Shown: one piece after another, positions 21,692 through 33,507 of the stretch | Numbering within the stretch: position 1 is the stretch's first letter | Layout of the letters: the number at the start of each line of letters is the position of its first letter | NCBI GenBank assembly: GCA_025201705.1 | Contig: MU616605.1 | Coordinates: 1-64,000 of the forward strand | Source: Dissophora ornata | Taxonomy: Eukaryota; Mortierellomycota; Mortierellomycetes; Mortierellales; Mortierellaceae | Reading direction: 5' to 3' | DNA length: 64,000 nucleotides | Program-made: the position numbers and the translations under genes | Notes under the pieces: model-generated | The model's database searches: none | What the model saw: the letters and a program-made list of their open reading frames with translations, nothing else | What the model was told of the DNA's origin: nothing

Positions 21692-24083
21692 TTATTTCTG
21701 ATACTCTCGAGCCCTTCTAGCTGCTACCTTGAGGGATGTCCAGCCTGTGACGCTGGGCGAAGAGTCGTCCCCACCTCTTGTTCCAGAGGCGAGGTAGCTC
21801 CGGATTCTATGTAGTCGATCCAGAGCGAGTTTGACGCTCTCCTCCTTTGTCTGTGTTATTTCAAACACAGGTGCCGTCCATAGCGACAGGCTGCCAGTAC
21901 ATCCTGGAGGGTAAGTACCGACTGGGAGTCCTACTATCTCGCTCACCGGGACACACCCAAAAATCTCTAGCTCCCGCAACACCTCGTCGGGACCTGCATC
22001 TGCAGACACTGTAGCTTCTTTTTTCATCTCGTCGAGGACCGAGAATGTGAATGTGGTAAATTCGTGCTCTTGTAATTGCAGCGTAAACATGCAAGTATTT
22101 GTTGGGATGAAAGCTCCTGCTGGCAGGTCACAGTCAACGATGATGCAGGATGGATCGACGAACGCGGCTGAAGAGACGGATGAGTTCTCGATATATACTG
22201 GTGGATTTATGGCACCGCAGCCACCTCCATCTTTGCTGATTGTCTCCGCAAAAGGCAAAGACTCAACGCGAGCAATGCCTACGAAGTCATTACTGATATT
22301 GAGCTCCGACATGAATGCCGAATCTGTGCATACTCCTGCAACAAATTCCTCCATTGTCCCGAGGTGATAGAACTTGGAAGCATTGAGAACCATGACCTCC
22401 AAAGATACGCCCGACTCTTGCAGAGCCTGCTGCACGATCTGACGACCCTCCAAATGCGGGTCTGTGTTGGAGTTCGACGTGTAGGTAGGCAAGGAAGAGT
22501 CCTGGAGATTGAGAATATCTGCCCAGGCTTCCAAGTCGCACTCACGAGGAAGCATCCTGTATGTCTAAAGTGACCATTTGTAGAGTAAGCAGCGTTAGCC
22601 TCCACAGAAACATTAAAGCCCTACCTTTGAAAAGGCGAAAGTGAAACCTACCCGGGCCATGACACTGACTGTCTCCGGATCAAAGTAGTAACAACTGTCG
22701 GTGTAGACTTCATCTGCCATTTGTTTTGTCGAGCTAGGATAAACCACATTCGGTGTGCTCTGCATCATATCTAGCGTTCGGAATGGACAAAGAATAGTTA
22801 GGTACCGAGTTCGATCAGCAAAAAAAAAAAAAAAAAAAAAAAAANNNNNNNNNNAAAAAAAAAAAAAAAAAGAAAAAGAAAAGAAAAGACAGTAGCAGCC
22901 ATGTTTTAGTTCTTTTGATCTCTCATTACCCAGAGATGGCTTGTGCAAAAACTTTCCGCATTTTAAAAGCAGCGCGGATTGCTCTGCAGGCACTAACTGC
23001 CTATCCACTGCGATTAATCCACTAGGATCCTCTAGCATGTAAACGCCGTGTGTACGACCGATATGCAACGAGGACGGGTGTGCCAAGGCCGTTATAGTCA
23101 ACGGTTTGGGCTCGCAAGGGAACGGCGACTTGGACGCAAATAATTCAATTCCATCCGCGCTAGTCAAGAACACCTGGATGAGAAGAGGGGTGATTCAGTT
23201 ATTGCATATACAATAGCCGCCGCTTTCGTTTTCTGTATATCACACCACCATAGTTCACCGAGATAAAACGTACACCTGGAGGCATGGTCCTTAGTAAGTG
23301 TAAGTAGAGAACGAGTTTCAAATCCAGAACTTGAATGCCGTCATGAGAGTCGGCTATTCTTTGTCCAGACAAATATGTAAAATGTTGGTACCAAGCCGAA
23401 ACACAAAGTATCGAACGTAAAGTGGCGCCATTCGCCTCGAGAGATTAGAGATTACCTTGCGGCAACGTTGTAAAGACTTTGCCTCGTGCACTGACATGAG
23501 GAAGACGCGTGCTATAGCCGCCAGCATGAATCAGGAGAATACGTGCTTGATGATACAAGTCGATGTTATTGTGAGACTCTCAGTGTTTGGTGCCAAAATC
23601 ACAAACGACGAGTGAAGTACCTTTGCGCAGAATCTCCTGAGGATAAATTTCGCTTAAGACTTTCATTGCAAGGAACGTAGAACCTCCACTGCCAATCTTG
23701 GAGCTAGGCGGGTCTTCGATGACATGGTATCTTTGAGGACGCGTTAGCAGTTGGCACACAAATTCAGAATTGGGGGGACCAATTGGAATAGAGTCGACTA
23801 GCGCCACTCACTTGGCTTGCTGGGGAATCGCTCCCGTATCTAACTTTTGGTCTATCCGACGCTCGTAGACAAGCCGTTGTTGAGTATCCCCTGCTGTCAC
23901 TACTACGACATCCCAGAAAGGGACGCGTCCGTTGATTGCAGGGGCAGGTTGTTGCTCGCACGCTAGCAGCTTCTTGTAGACAGCCAGGTTCTGGATGTGC
24001 GTATCTCGGAGTACTCTCGAAAGCGCGTCTTGACGTGCATGCACGTCGTCGCATGAGTCACACTCGATGGCGAATGCCTCCAT
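21692..24083 (-). CDS. FPGT: Fucose-1-phosphate guanylyltransferase
   Basis: Salvage enzyme that makes GDP-L-fucose from fucose-1-phosphate and GTP. Exons: 24083-23812, 23730-23621, 23545-23456, 23353-23274, 23173-22930, 22770-22652, 22564-21692; 595 aa (human about 594, recalled). Motifs: FWDVVVVTAGD, IGSGGSTFLAM (nucleotide loop, near 103-112), LLIHAGGYSTRLPHVSARGK (near 131-150), TALAHPSSLHIGRTHGVYML, FLHKPS, VYTDSCYYFDPETV, LEVMVLNASKFYHLGTMEEF and SLSLWTAPVF, each aligning with FPGT in order. An in-frame ATG at 24173 would add 30 residues and leave only 33 bp to the divergent gene. The intron at 22929-22771 carries a homopolymer with a 10-N gap. The partner fucokinase is not in the window. 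Confidence 0.93.
22819..22872. repeat. Poly(A)/poly(T) tract with 10-N gap in an FPGT intron
   Basis: A homopolymer interrupted by N at 22845-22854. The true length is unknown. It lies entirely inside an intron, so the FPGT reading frame is not affected. Confidence 0.95.
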
Positions 24084-24206
24084 GGTGAAAATAGGGGTTG
24101 ATGAAGGAGGAATACCGAAGGGTGACTGTCCCGAATACTCAAAGTACTCCCACGTTTTATTTTCTGCCTCCATTGTTCTTTCACCTCATCCGGGACCCAC
24201 GCCGCA
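24084..24206. promoter_or_regulatory. Short bidirectional promoter, FPGT / asparagine-synthetase-like gene
   Basis: Only 123 bp (or 33 bp if the upstream FPGT ATG is used) separates two divergent start codons, so the two genes must share regulatory DNA or overlap each other's 5' UTR. Confidence 0.6.
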
Positions 24207-25343
24207 ATGTCTACACCGCTTCAGGAACAGCATGCGGATGACGCTGGAGCCTACCGTAGCGAGCCAGCTCGCATCCAAGAGCTCCGCCGCCTACTCCTCA
24301 GCTCTATCCAAAAATCCACCCCTTGCGACTGCATCCTCCTTTCCGGTGGTGTGGACACCTCCATTCTTGCCGAGGCCGCCTTTGCAGTCTACAACAGCAG
24401 CGACAATAAGCACGGAGATCTCCCGCGACCCCTCGTAGGCGCTGTCACCGTCCTATGCACAGATCAGGCGACGGATGAATTCTATGCCACGAAAATCGCG
24501 GCGCGGACCGGGCTTGTTCAGGAGGTCGTCAGGATCACTCTCGATTCTGTTCTGGAAGAACTCGAGTTTTGCATCAAGACCCTCGAAACTTTTGATCCCA
24601 TGGAGCTCCGGAACGGGATCGTCATTGCCAGAGGACTCTCGATCGCCGAATCTCTCGGATACAAGACTGTAATGACAGGCGATGGTGCTGATGAGCTATT
24701 TGCTGGCTACTCGTTCCTGCACAACATGTCTGCAGAGAGGCTGCAAGCATATTCTGATAAATTAACCAAGACCATGCGGTTTTCAGGCGTGACCTTGGCC
24801 AAAGCTCTGGGGCTGAGGCTGGTCCAACCGTACTTGGACCCAGAGCTCATCGCATTCTCGCAGCAGTGTACCCGGGACGAAAAGATAAATTATCATGATC
24901 ACCCGAAAGACAGAGAATGGCAAGACCGACTCTCTGGAAGACAACTTCACGGCAAATTTATTCTGAGGGAAGCCTTTGAGAAGGAGGCTTTCTCTGCATG
25001 GAGAAAGAAGGAGCCCATCGAAGTCGGATCGGGTACAACAGTTTTGCCAAAAATGTTCCAGGAAGCTATGGACCCCGAAGAGCTGAAGAGGGAGCAGGAG
25101 CGTATCTTGGCAGAGGATGGGATCAAAATCCGGGATGCCGAGCATCTGCAGTATTTCAGGGTGTTCAAGAAGGTCTTTGGCAACGACAAGAGCACCTATC
25201 CTGAGAAGCTGAAGAAGGATGGTCGAGACCCCTGTCCAGGGTGCGGGTTCAACCTCACAACGCCCGACCAGACCTTCTGCGTGATCTGCGGGCAGTGGCC
25301 AGCGCGTGTTCTGCCTCCGCCAGAGGAGATTGCCAAAGCATAG
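24207..25343 (+). CDS. Stand-alone asparagine-synthetase-like protein with C-terminal zinc ribbon
   Basis: Single-exon gene, 378 aa. The core is the ATP-pyrophosphatase (synthetase) domain of AsnB: PP-loop SGGVDTS at 46-52, LGYKTVMTGDGADELFAGYS (150-169), and a C-terminal segment including YLDPELIAF, KFILREAF and PIEVGSGTT. It has no N-terminal glutaminase domain and no Cys2 nucleophile, so it cannot hydrolyse glutamine by itself; it would use free ammonia or a partner amidotransferase. After a helical linker, residues 343-361 form CPGC-x11-CVIC, a zinc-ribbon knuckle pair. Such ribbons occur on PP-loop enzymes that modify tRNA and on some archaeal AsnB-like proteins (recalled), so the substrate may not be free aspartate. 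Head-to-head with FPGT. A true asparagine synthetase is normally about 550 aa. Confidence 0.85.
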   Translation: MSTPLQEQHADDAGAYRSEPARIQELRRLLLSSIQKSTPCDCILLSGGVDTSILAEAAFAVYNSSDNKHGDLPRPLVGAVTVLCTDQATDEFYATKIAARTGLVQEVVRITLDSVLEELEFCIKTLETFDPMELRNGIVIARGLSIAESLGYKTVMTGDGADELFAGYSFLHNMSAERLQAYSDKLTKTMRFSGVTLAKALGLRLVQPYLDPELIAFSQQCTRDEKINYHDHPKDREWQDRLSGRQLHGKFILREAFEKEAFSAWRKKEPIEVGSGTTVLPKMFQEAMDPEELKREQERILAEDGIKIRDAEHLQYFRVFKKVFGNDKSTYPEKLKKDGRDPCPGCGFNLTTPDQTFCVICGQWPARVLPPPEEIAKA

Positions 25344-25412
25344 ATTGTCACATCCACCACGACTACCTCCTACAAGAGCTGAGCATTGTATTTGAAATAA
25401 ATATATTAAATT

Positions 25413-28400
25413 CTAGGCATGCACGCTAATCTGGATAGTCTGCAGCTCTCGACGCAGCTGTCGCGCCTCACGCTCAAGTCGTCTCCTCTCTTCAACTTCT
25501 TTGCGGACAGCCTTTTCCTTCTCGTCTCGAAGTTCGCCCATCGCTCTCCTGAACTCTTTCCGCAATGCCGCGGTGGCGCCAGCCACCACCACACTGTTAT
25601 TGCCACCAGGGCTAAGAACACCTGACGCTCGGTCGCTGCTGAGGGCATCTGAAGGAGGCGCAACAGGCGATGTAGCTCCAGAAGCTGTCTCAGATGAGTG
25701 GATTTGACTGACTGATCCATGACTCGCAGATCCTGCTATGCCGAGGCTGGATCCGAACCACGACGTTAAGGGCGACTGTGAGTTGCTTGCAATAGACAAG
25801 TTCTTCAAGATTTGAGATCCCGAGCCGGGTCCTCCATTCAAGCTCTCCAGCGCGGCAACAATCATGCGCATCTCACCAGCCTCCTCTTCCAGTTTACCGC
25901 ACTTGCGTCGCAAATCCTCAAGTGCTGCCACATCGAATGAGCTCATCTCAGCGGCTGAGGTGGCACTGCCTCCAGCATCGTCAATGATCTTTGTCTTCGC
26001 CATGTCCAGTTCTATCTGCCTTATGGCCTTCTCTTGTTTCTGGACTAGTTCATCCCGTTCCCGCAGAAGCTTGTCTTTGACGCGGATGATCTCCTCTAGC
26101 TCGTCCAGGGCGTCATCCCGTGTCTGCCTTTGAACTACTCCTCCGAACACCGAGGATCGGCTGGGGGCAGGAGAGTTTGTTGTGTTTGCAGCGGCAAGGT
26201 CTGCTAGCCGAGCATTCTCGTCAAGGAGCATGTCTGTATGCTGCTTTAGCAAGTCCAGTTCTTTCTCCAACAGCTGGACCATGCCGGCGCTAGCCTGCAA
26301 CCGTTCCAAGTCTGTGTTGAGGATCCAAGTCGACCGTTCTTGTTTTTGCTGCAACTGTTGATGGGATGTCTCCAAGGACCGGAGGGTGTCAGAGCTCGCC
26401 TTCGCCTTTGGTTGGGTCCCGAGATTCTGACTACTACCCTGGTGACTATACGCAGTTCGTGCCTCAATTTGCTGCCTCAGCTCAACGTTGTCCTGCTCCA
26501 CTTGCTGAGATTGTCCCACCAACTCCTTGACTCGGCTGATAAGCGACTCCATGCTAAAGCCAACGGCGCTTGAAGTCGATGGTGACAGAATGCTTCCTAC
26601 AGAACCTGCACTGCTCGAAGTGGGGAGGTGCAAGGAACCGGCCCCTCCAGGACTTGATGCAATTTGTTGCTGTAGTTGTTGATGAGAAGAGTAAAGCTGC
26701 ATGTGACTCTTTCGTCGTGAGTCTGGAATAAGGTCAAAAAGCAGGCGCATGGATTTGAGACTTGACTGTTGCTGGTTGTTCAGGACATCGATCTCATCTA
26801 TCGCCTCACGTAACTGCTTTCTGAGTTCCTGTACGACCCCATCCCTTGACAACGACCCCTCAGCGCTTTTCCCTGCTTCCTTTGCTACCAGCGCCTTTTT
26901 GTCCATGTCTTCAACTGCAACAAGACTTTCCTCAAGAGCACTGATCCGATGGTTCTGATCCTCTTGCCAGCGTTGACGCTCATTTTCCAGTTCCAACTGT
27001 GCGACTTCCTTTGCTAACAGAGCATCTTTCAGACTCTTTTCCAGGGCTGCCCGAATTGTCTCTTCGGCTTGGCCACCTCGAGGAGTGGAAAAGTTCTTAA
27101 TCTTGATGCTGTTGTTCCGGCTCGCACTCAGAACCTGGGATTGACGTCTCAGAAGACCCAATTCACCTTCGAGAATCTGCATTTTTTGCTGCGACTCTGT
27201 CGTACGGCTCTCAAGCACATCCAACGTCGATCGGATGCCCTCTATCGAAAATTGGAACGATGATTCCGACTTCCCGGGGGTTGTCGAAGAGTTTGAGTTG
27301 ACGTTGCCATTGGAAGGTCCAGACGACGTTGATATTAGCGTCGTCTCTGAAGGCCATGCTTGAGCCGCGCGATGTCTGTCACTGGTGGTTTCCTCATTAT
27401 TTCTGTCCATCGGACCGCTGCTTTTATTTGTAGAGGTCTGTTTTTGGTGGCGCTCAGGCTGTTGCTGCTGCTGCTGCTGCTGCTGAAGTATCCTCTGCAA
27501 TTGTTGTTGGACGAGGTTCAAAAAGTCAGTCATCTCTGCGGCAGTCTTTGCATCTTTGTTGTCATTGAGTGTATCCATATTCTTCTGGTGAGATTGAGAG
27601 AGCGCTGTCGTCTTTTGCTGCTGTTCATCCAATTTAACAAATAGATCTCGCTGATGCTCCAACTGCTTCATCAGCCGTTCGATAGCGCGATCCTTGTCCT
27701 CGAGGAGCGATTGGGCTTCAAGTGCATCAGATTCAAGGCTCATTATCACTTTCGCCATTGTTTCACTAGAAACGAGGAGGATATCAAGGGAGGCCCTGTT
27801 AGATACTACTACACAAAGTGAACATAGTACGCTACTCGGTTCAATCGTTTGCGCCTACAATTGCTCTTCAACATCCTGTCCGACTCTTGCATCCTGAATT
27901 TGGATCACATGCATATCTCTCTCTCTGCGGCCCTGATCCTCCAATCGAACGACTCCAAAAGCCAAGACGCCCGATGTATGCTGCAAGAGTGTTCGTTGCA
28001 GATCCGCTGCTAGCTGGGTCAACTTCCAGAGCTCTGTTGCGACCTGATCCACTTTACGGTTCGCTGCTTCCAAATGGTCACTCGCCTGTCGAGCCAGCTT
28101 CTTGTTGTCAGCATGTAGTTTGAGAAGAGACTGGGCTGCCTCTCTTATCTTGGATTCCAATGAAAGACGGGCAGTGAGGGCGGCAATCCTTGAGCTGAGC
28201 GTGGCGTGATGCTATTTCATTAGTTGTTTTATAAAGTGGACATATTAGTCATGACGCAAAGTGCATGTAACGGGATCATTTTTTTTCCATTTTGCGCATG
28301 CATTGCGTGAGGCAACTCGTAAGCGACAGGCGAACAGTGGAGTAAGACGATCTTGAAGAACATGAATTATCCCTTACCCGTTTGATGCTTTCTACGGTTT

Positions 28401-30090
28401 GAGGTAGAAGAACCTCAAACCCTTTGGAGTCGACCGCTGCCTGTGAAATCATAATCTGCATGGCAATATCTGTCTCTGAGTCAGGATCGTCAGGGTGAAT
28501 CAAGTAACTCTGCATAAGCGCCATGGCTGTTCGATCCTGCAGCGTGTCAAGTAACCCCGAATTACAGGGACTTGCGGGCCTCGGCGAATTAGACGAACGA
28601 ACTGTAGATGACTTTTGTAGCTGCAGAGACTGGTTTTGTTGGTTTTGCTGAGAGTATGGAAGATTCTGCTGAAGTTGGTGAGTGTACGTTGAGTATTGCT
28701 GCGCTACTTGACGTGGAGGAAAATGTGAGGATTGTGGGATGGCCAGGTGATTAGGTGTTTGGCGTGGAGGTAGGTGTGATGTTGGAGAAGGCGACGGCTG
28801 TCTGGACCTTGAGCGATTCCGTGCACTTCCTCGAACAGTACCATCTGGGTCAAAGTACCGACCTCCAGCAACTGTAGCGTCGGCCGTATTAGGTCCTTTT
28901 TTTATTGACGTTAATTGCTGTGTTTTGACGGACAATTCACGGGCGCCAGAGGAGTGTCTTCTGTTGCCGTAGTTCGGATCCAGTTTTGTTGATTTATTTC
29001 CTGCCATAGTATTTGCTGGCGCTTTTGTGAATGCTGGCGTAGCTGCTGCAGAGCTACTTGCGGTGGATTCGCTCCCAATCGAGTATGCGTGCTGGCGAGA
29101 ATGAGCAGGATTGACACTAGATACTGAGGGCGGCGGCGGCGGGTAGTAGGGCTGTAGGTTGGTGGGATTATATTGGTATTGAGCGAGATGTTCTTGGAAA
29201 GAAAGAGGTGGAGATGAATAGGACGACGCAGCAGCAGATGTGTATGCTATCGTAGAAGGGGACGTGGACGAAGGGGATGTGTTACGATTAGCCAATCGTG
29301 GGCTGGCATGCTGCTGTTGCAACTCCGTAACAGATGAAGTCGCTGCCGCATAAAAAGAAGTCGACGACATCGAGGGCACTAAGGAGAGCTGTTTCGACAT
29401 TATAGTCGAGTCATCCTGCCCAAGATTACCAAAGTGGTAGAGCGGCGACGAGCGTTCGCTGAAGGTCCTACTGGTTCTTGCCGAAGTGTTTGCTTCTTGA
29501 GAGTTGTGCAACAACTGTCCGTGACCTTGTTCAAGGCCATGTCCTTGCCCGTTCCCGTCGTAGTGATATAATGGAGTCCTTAAAGCTAGCATTGGCCGGG
29601 GATCGCTCATATTGCTGCCATTGCTGCTGATGCTTGACTGATACTCTAATGGGTGCAGTTCAGTCTTTGCCACACTAGACCCTCTACTGGTGTGCTGGGG
29701 ATTAGAATGATCCTGAAGCGTCAATTTAGGGGACTCAGGATGGTGAGCATAGCTGTTTGGGTGGAGGAGGCTCGAGTTCAAGAATGCGGGAGACAGTGTG
29801 GAGCTTTGGGCGCCGCTGTCCTCTACAGGCACCTTGATTGAGTCATCAGAAGAGACAGTTGCTGTAGCCGAGAGAGGTGGGGCAGGTAACGGTCTTTCAT
29901 ATGTTGCTTGTGAGTAGAGTGGTATTTGGATATGGGAATTAGAGCGAGGTCGTTGTCTTGGCTGCTCCCCTCCCTTGATTCCTGTAATGGGTGAAGATAG
30001 TGGCGAAAAGGCTGAGGATCGTGAGACTGGCGGTGCTGACTCGCGCTTCTCTGCCTTGGACTTTTTAACATTGCTAGTGGAAAGAAGCAT
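25413..30090 (-). CDS. Coiled-coil protein with Uds1 (up-regulated during septation) region; 5' exon unresolved
   Basis: Exons 30090-28378, 28211-27859, 27795-25413 join in frame to at least 1482 aa. The frame is open upstream to 30312 with coding-like Pro/Ser-rich residues (PAPVATPPAIPPRPASAGFF) but no ATG, so an upstream coding exon probably exists; 30090 is the first ATG. The first 550 residues are Ser/Pro/Gln-rich and disordered. The junction of exons 1-2 encodes the recognisable Uds1-type segment: LDTLQDRTAMALMQSYL, GFEVLLPQTVESIKR then HHATLSSRIAALTARLSLES and KIREAAQSLLKLHADNKK. The rest is long coiled coil (LLEDKDRAIERLMKQLEHQ and many heptads, with a Gln run) ending in ELRDEKEKAVRKEVEERRRL. 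It likely acts at septa or polarity sites with cytoskeletal partners; this is inferred from the family name only. Confidence 0.8.
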
Positions 30091-30312
30091 AGGCGAGGAC
30101 AAGGACCGAGTTTCTACGTTCTTAAAGAACCCTGCAGAGGCAGGCCGAGGAGGGATGGCAGGAGGAGTAGCGACTGGTGCAGGCGAAACACGCGACAGCA
30201 CGGAAGTCGGGGAAGCAGGGGCAGGGAAAGAGCGTGGATGAGGGGACTGGGGCCACTGTGGGGTTGTTTTGAAATCCAGAGGCCAGAGGGCAGTATCAAG
30301 AAAAGAATTTGG

Positions 30313-33300
30313 TCAGAGGAATGCTGGGAGGATGCTTTGTGGCGACGAGTCGAAGGATGTGTCAGAGAAGAGAGCGCTGGAGTGTTTCGTAGGACACCTC
30401 CATTGCTTCCTTGTAATACTTTCTTCCACACCTCCTACCCCCTTCGTCACTCAACCTGTTCAAAAGAGATCGGAATAACATGGAGACGGGTGCATCGTTA
30501 TCCACACTGACTTTACCGTCATCGACAGATCGACAGGAAAGAGGTCCTGGCCAGTCCAAACGAGGATATTTTCGAAGCGTTTGTGAACGGAGAAGTCGAA
30601 GCAGGCAGAAAACAACTAATTCACGCGGTGGAAACTACTGAGAAGGAAGGAATGCTGAACGAATTCGTGGAACGAGGGTTGATTCTCTGTTCACAATGAT
30701 TCCTCCCCACCTCACTCCCACTCCTGCTGTAACGCAGAGAGACAGATGGGTTTAAAAAAAGGGGGTGGTACTCGATCACGCGATCGGATCATCTGACACT
30801 TTCAGCTGAATCAGGCATTTTCCCCGAATGCCAATCAATGTCGTTGGATTAACATCTTATCACTCTGCAGGAAGTCGGTCTTTGCCCTTCTCTATTGCTC
30901 TATTGCTTTCTAGTGCATACCCTGGACACGTCCGGAGCGACCGTGCCCTGTCGCGCTCGTCGTTGGACGTGACTGCTTCGACGCACGCGACACGCGACGA
31001 GCCCGAATTCACGATGGTGGTACTGCATGCATCTGACTCGCTCACTGGTTCCCGCTGTACGCCGATCGGCCGCAGGATCATATTGCCAATGCAGAAAGAA
31101 AATAATACATAGATGGAACACTGAGAAAGGGCCTGGCACTTCAATGGTGCCCTTTGGCCCATTTATTCAGGTGGTCAACTTAAATTCCTTACTGGTATCA
31201 TTCCGCTATGGTGCACTTCACTAAAAGACAACACTTTTTTTTGAATTTTGTCAAATAATGAGGTCGGAGCAGTCACTATTGACATTCAGTCCTAATGGCG
31301 GGGGTCCATGTGCATTTTCCATTCATCATATGTACTATCAGGATAATCCTCGAAACCCTCACTTAAAAACAACTTCACAAGAGACGAAGGCAGTTGCTCA
31401 ACATGGCCGCTCGATCTAAATTATTACTGTACGTATCTTTAGAAGAGCGGGAGTTGTTTTGAGCGACTTACGCTTAAAATAACGTTGGCGATGAATGCTT
31501 CCCTTTCTTCATATACTGAGATTATCCATTTTATAATCCAGATGGAAAGGTCAAGGGTCGCAAAAAAAAATTGTAGCCTGCCAGAAATATAGAAAGCACA
31601 TGTATACTGTGAAGAGTAAACGTGGCGTGAGCGTTGGGTTCATTGGAAGGGACGTTGCTTGCAACATTGTTGCAGGAAATTCCTTATACCCTCACGACGT
31701 ACTTGATAAGAAATCTATTGAGCGGGCACATGTCTTTGGTATGCGTGTGAAATTCTCTGGTTACATCGCGCTCAGATGCCCAGCCGTCAAAATGAGATGG
31801 CTTTTATTTATTTATTTTTCTTTTTTCTTTTTTTTTTTTTGGCCAGATTAACTAACAAGGTCCATCTCAGACCCTGTTATTAGCAGTTGCAAGAACGGGC
31901 AGCAGAGTGCAAAGCAGGCGGCAACTATCGGAGGACACTTGCACCCCCTTGATGGGGTGAGCATTGACTTCCTACTTTGGCATTAAGGCAAAGGGCATTC
32001 CCTTGTAGTGAGCTTTCTATGTGCTGTGTGTCTAGACTAGCAACGAAACGATATAAAAATCTAAGACTGTCACTTGTCGCGTCGCACGTTGCAGAAATGC
32101 GGCGATGTGATTGGCCCTTTCGGGACGGAGGCGCAAACCGGCGCAGACACAACCAAGAACAAAACGTGTCTGTCTGTCCGGTCCACAACCTGCCGTCATT
32201 ACAATGTGTGGTCTGGTGAGAGCGGGGGCTATTATTGTTGAAAGAAAGTAGTTTTTCGCTGCGAACAAACCAGCCGCACATGGTATCGACCACAGCTGCA
32301 GACTACTGTGATAATAATATGCGGTAGACTGTCGTCAAAGTCTAAGGGCGTCTAACTCGCTCCGTAGAGCCGCGGATGCCTGTATCCAACCACGCCATCG
32401 ACGACGATTTGCCGCGAAAGAACGATCGCATTGCTTGAGTTAATTTGTACGTCAATTTTCCTGATATAGCACTTAGAGTAGACAGGCGATGAGCCCCCAA
32501 TAAGGTGCGTGTGTGTTACCTTGGAACAGACGGAAAGCAATCCACATCGAATGCGTTTGACCGCACATGGACACCCTCGGCAAGAGCTACGTGGGTAGAG
32601 CTCAAACTCTTCATAAACACAGGCATTTGCTCTCGGACTAATGGGCTATGGCTCTACCATGTGCGTTTCTAGGGTGTCTGCTTGACCTTGAATAAATCGA
32701 TTATAAATGGTCGCTTTCCTGTTCCTCGTAACAGAGCGAAGGGAGTGCACCTGTGAACATGCTGCGAAGGTCATGGATGTTGGATGTTGTTGTGCGTTTT
32801 TGTCGTGGATCGCAAACTGTGTCCGTCTGGTCGCTTCTTCGAGGGCCTATTCTCCCAACTACTGGCAGCTCTCCGCCTCGCATCCGAGGCAGCATTCGTT
32901 ACCTGTGCTTCAGGCCACCTGCTCGCATTGGATTTGTTCTGTTGGTTAATGTCACTTCCGCAATTGAGGCTTGTGGCACCGCATACATTGCCTCCTCAAT
33001 ATTGCTCGCACCTTGCTGCTCACCACTTTCGCCCTCTTTCTTTTCTCTCTTCACGCTTCATTGTATACCCACATCTACCCTCATTCACTTATTCGCTTCA
33101 TATTTTCAAGCTCCAAACTAACCTTTCTTGTTTGCCAATTCACGCGAACAAGAATTTGGGGTATTTGCTACTTCATTCTTTCTTCTCTGCGCCCAACGAA
33201 CACTCTATTGCATTTATCTCCAGCAGCGACTATCGACAGCACTACAAATATCCTACCCTCGCATCTTGATTGCTTGAGCTCAACAAAAGACCTCTCAACG

Positions 33301-33507
33301 AGCGCCGGTCTTTGCACGCTCGCCCCTTCCTCCCTACTTTAGACGCCTGTGCCAATATATCTTGACTTTGAACTTCGCGGACAAGGTGAGTCTTGTATAA
33401 ATGGAAAACATCGACAGGGGCCGGGTTTACGCCATAAAGTTGTGGTCTAACAGCTTGCTCGACTGATATATCACATAGCCCGTCCTGCCTGATTACCTCT
33501 TTGCACT
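30313..33507. other. Gene-poor divergent intergenic region (about 3.2 kb)
   Basis: Lies between the 5' ends of the Uds1 gene (minus) and the PH-LRR gene (plus). Several ORFs of 60-160 codons occur on both strands, but none shows a family motif, splice structure or composition bias I can support. The 33000-33360 stretch is pyrimidine-rich and probably the PH-LRR 5' leader. The missing 5' exon of the Uds1 gene should lie in 30313-30700. No tRNA or other RNA gene was recognised. Confidence 0.5.
33386..33478 (+). other. Probable 5'-UTR intron of the PH-LRR gene
   Basis: Strong donor ACAAG|GTGAGT at 33386 and acceptor CACATAG ending at 33478, 29 bp before the ATG at 33508. Confidence 0.55.

Noticed and set aside
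31925..32293. 122-codon minus-strand ORF in the gene-poor region
   Set aside because: No recognisable motif, no splice partners, composition like random sequence.
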